This document shows, one piece after another, positions 63,340 through 64,000 of a stretch of 64,000 nt of DNA. The notes below the pieces were generated by a model. The model was not told the DNA's origin and did not search any database. It saw only the letters and a list, made by a program, of their open reading frames with translations. The DNA comes from Bog-950 sp964631835 (lineage in GTDB: Bacteria > Bacteroidota > Bacteroidia > Chitinophagales > LD1), in the NCBI GenBank assembly GCA_964631835.1, contig CAZWAD010000002.1:186001-250000 (forward strand). The letters are read 5' to 3'. Both the position numbers and the translations under genes were made by a program. The first letter of the stretch is position 1. Each line of letters starts with the position of its first letter.

Positions 63340-64000
63340 GCAGAATCCGCCTCCTCAGGTATCAGTTCCCTTATATTCTCGAGTATTCCGTTTGCCATCA
63401 TCTCATACCCTGCCGCGTTATGGTGTCCGTCTTTCTGCCAATAGAATTGTTTTATGTCTTTCCCATTTTGTTTTGAAATTACTGCATAGTTGGAAAGTAA
63501 GTCGACTACAACTAAGTTATCAATTAGCCCTGTATTGTTAACTAATGATTTTAAATCATAGTCGTATCTCCCATTTTCAACCTCATTTCTTAATGGAAGT
63601 AAAACAAGGACGAACCTGCAATCATTTTTTGCAGCGAATTGCGAATAATTTTTTATGAGTTCAGTTACTTCACCATCAATTATAGAATTATTTGCTTTTC
63701 GTTTCTTCTGAAGAAGTTCGTTATAGCCCAATGCTTTAATAAAAATCCGGGATGAGTAGCTGATTGCGTATATGGGTTCCCACCATGGCGCTGGGTTGTA
63801 TTGCAATTTTCCATTCGCGCCAAACCGCTGCATTCCCCCTCTGATAGCAAGGTCGTTTTTCATATCATCTGAAGAAATTGTTTGAATTACTATATCCGGT
63901 TTATAGTTATAAAGCCTGTCTTTAAAATCAATAAAATTAAAAAACGGGTCGCTGCCACATGTTCCTGCATTCATTATAATGGCATTTGGATTGATCGTTT
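63333..64000 (-). CDS. SGNH/GDSL hydrolase (5' end beyond window)
   Basis: The frame is open to the right edge (at least 222 codons). NAGTCGSDPFFNF near the internal Met is block II of SGNH hydrolases, and KDGHHNAAGYEMMA (about 25 residues before the end) is block V with the catalytic Asp/His. The nucleophilic Ser block lies in the missing N-terminal part. Such enzymes remove acyl groups from lipids or polysaccharides; the cluster context favours polysaccharide O-deacetylation or transfer. The 3' end overlaps the transglutaminase-like gene by 7 nt. Confidence 0.78.
   Translation of the reverse strand, partial: TINPNAIIMNAGTCGSDPFFNFIDFKDRLYNYKPDIVIQTISSDDMKNDLAIRGGMQRFGANGKLQYNPAPWWEPIYAISYSSRIFIKALGYNELLQKKRKANNSIIDGEVTELIKNYSQFAAKNDCRFVLVLLPLRNEVENGRYDYDLKSLVNNTGLIDNLVVVDLLSNYAVISKQNGKDIKQFYWQKDGHHNAAGYEMMANGILENIRELIPEEADSAQ

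Overview
The window is from a member of the Bacteroidota. Evidence: type IX secretion (Por/T9SS) C-terminal sorting tails on many secreted proteins, a giant SprB-repeat gliding-type protein, a Bacteroidetes-style tyrosine integrase, a TonB-dependent receptor with a carboxypeptidase-regulatory-like N-terminus, and TAnnTTTG-like -7 promoter elements. No species can be named from the sequence alone.

Layout. (1) 1-437: left chromosomal flank with the N-terminal 136 codons of a polysaccharide-deacetylase-like gene. (2) 438-42214: a 41.7-kb genomic island bounded by a perfect 48-bp direct repeat of the 3' part of a CAT-anticodon tRNA gene. The left copy is a tRNA fragment; the right copy is inside an intact tRNA. 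Integrase-arm-like tandem TGTGTGCAA repeats lie just inside both ends. Island part A (634-4225) holds the integrase, two tiny overlapping membrane-protein genes, a ribbon-helix-helix/coiled-coil protein, an excisionase-type HTH protein and an unknown protein. Part B (4336-16368) is a defence block: a KAP NTPase, an OLD-family ATPase/TOPRIM nuclease and a UvrD-like helicase (Gabija-like) on the plus strand, facing a compact Wadjet-like SMC system (order C-D-A-B) on the minus strand. The two cassettes converge on a noncoding region of about 950 bp packed with the palindrome GTTAAC. Part C (16581-41849) is metabolic and envelope cargo: TonB receptor, Neverland-like Rieske oxygenase, three DUF4331 proteins, a DUF4394 lipoprotein, ECF sigma and anti-sigma factors, two histidine kinases (one with an in-frame TGA), cytochrome P450, GH29 fucosidase, Crp-type regulator, cytochrome P460, Omp28-like protein, TPR protein and HupE/UreJ-like protein. 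(3) 42242-64000: right chromosomal flank with LysM transglycosylase, YhhQ transporter, T9SS-secreted proteins, thioredoxins, enolase, SprB-repeat protein, carA, and a polysaccharide-type cluster (ABC permease, asparagine synthase, epimerase, transglutaminase-like lipoprotein, SGNH hydrolase).

How it may work together. Five island genes or operons (DUF4331-1, DUF4394, P460, the DUF4331-2/3 pair, TPR-HupE) share an upstream TCCAAA-N13-CGTAAGT element with exactly 13-bp spacing. It has the architecture of an ECF sigma promoter, and the island carries an ECF sigma/RskA-type anti-sigma pair at 28420-29802. I infer that the cargo half is one ECF-controlled envelope regulon. This, the GTTAAC field between the two defence cassettes, and a nine-unit 21-bp phased repeat at 47695-47883 are the most unusual signals in the window.
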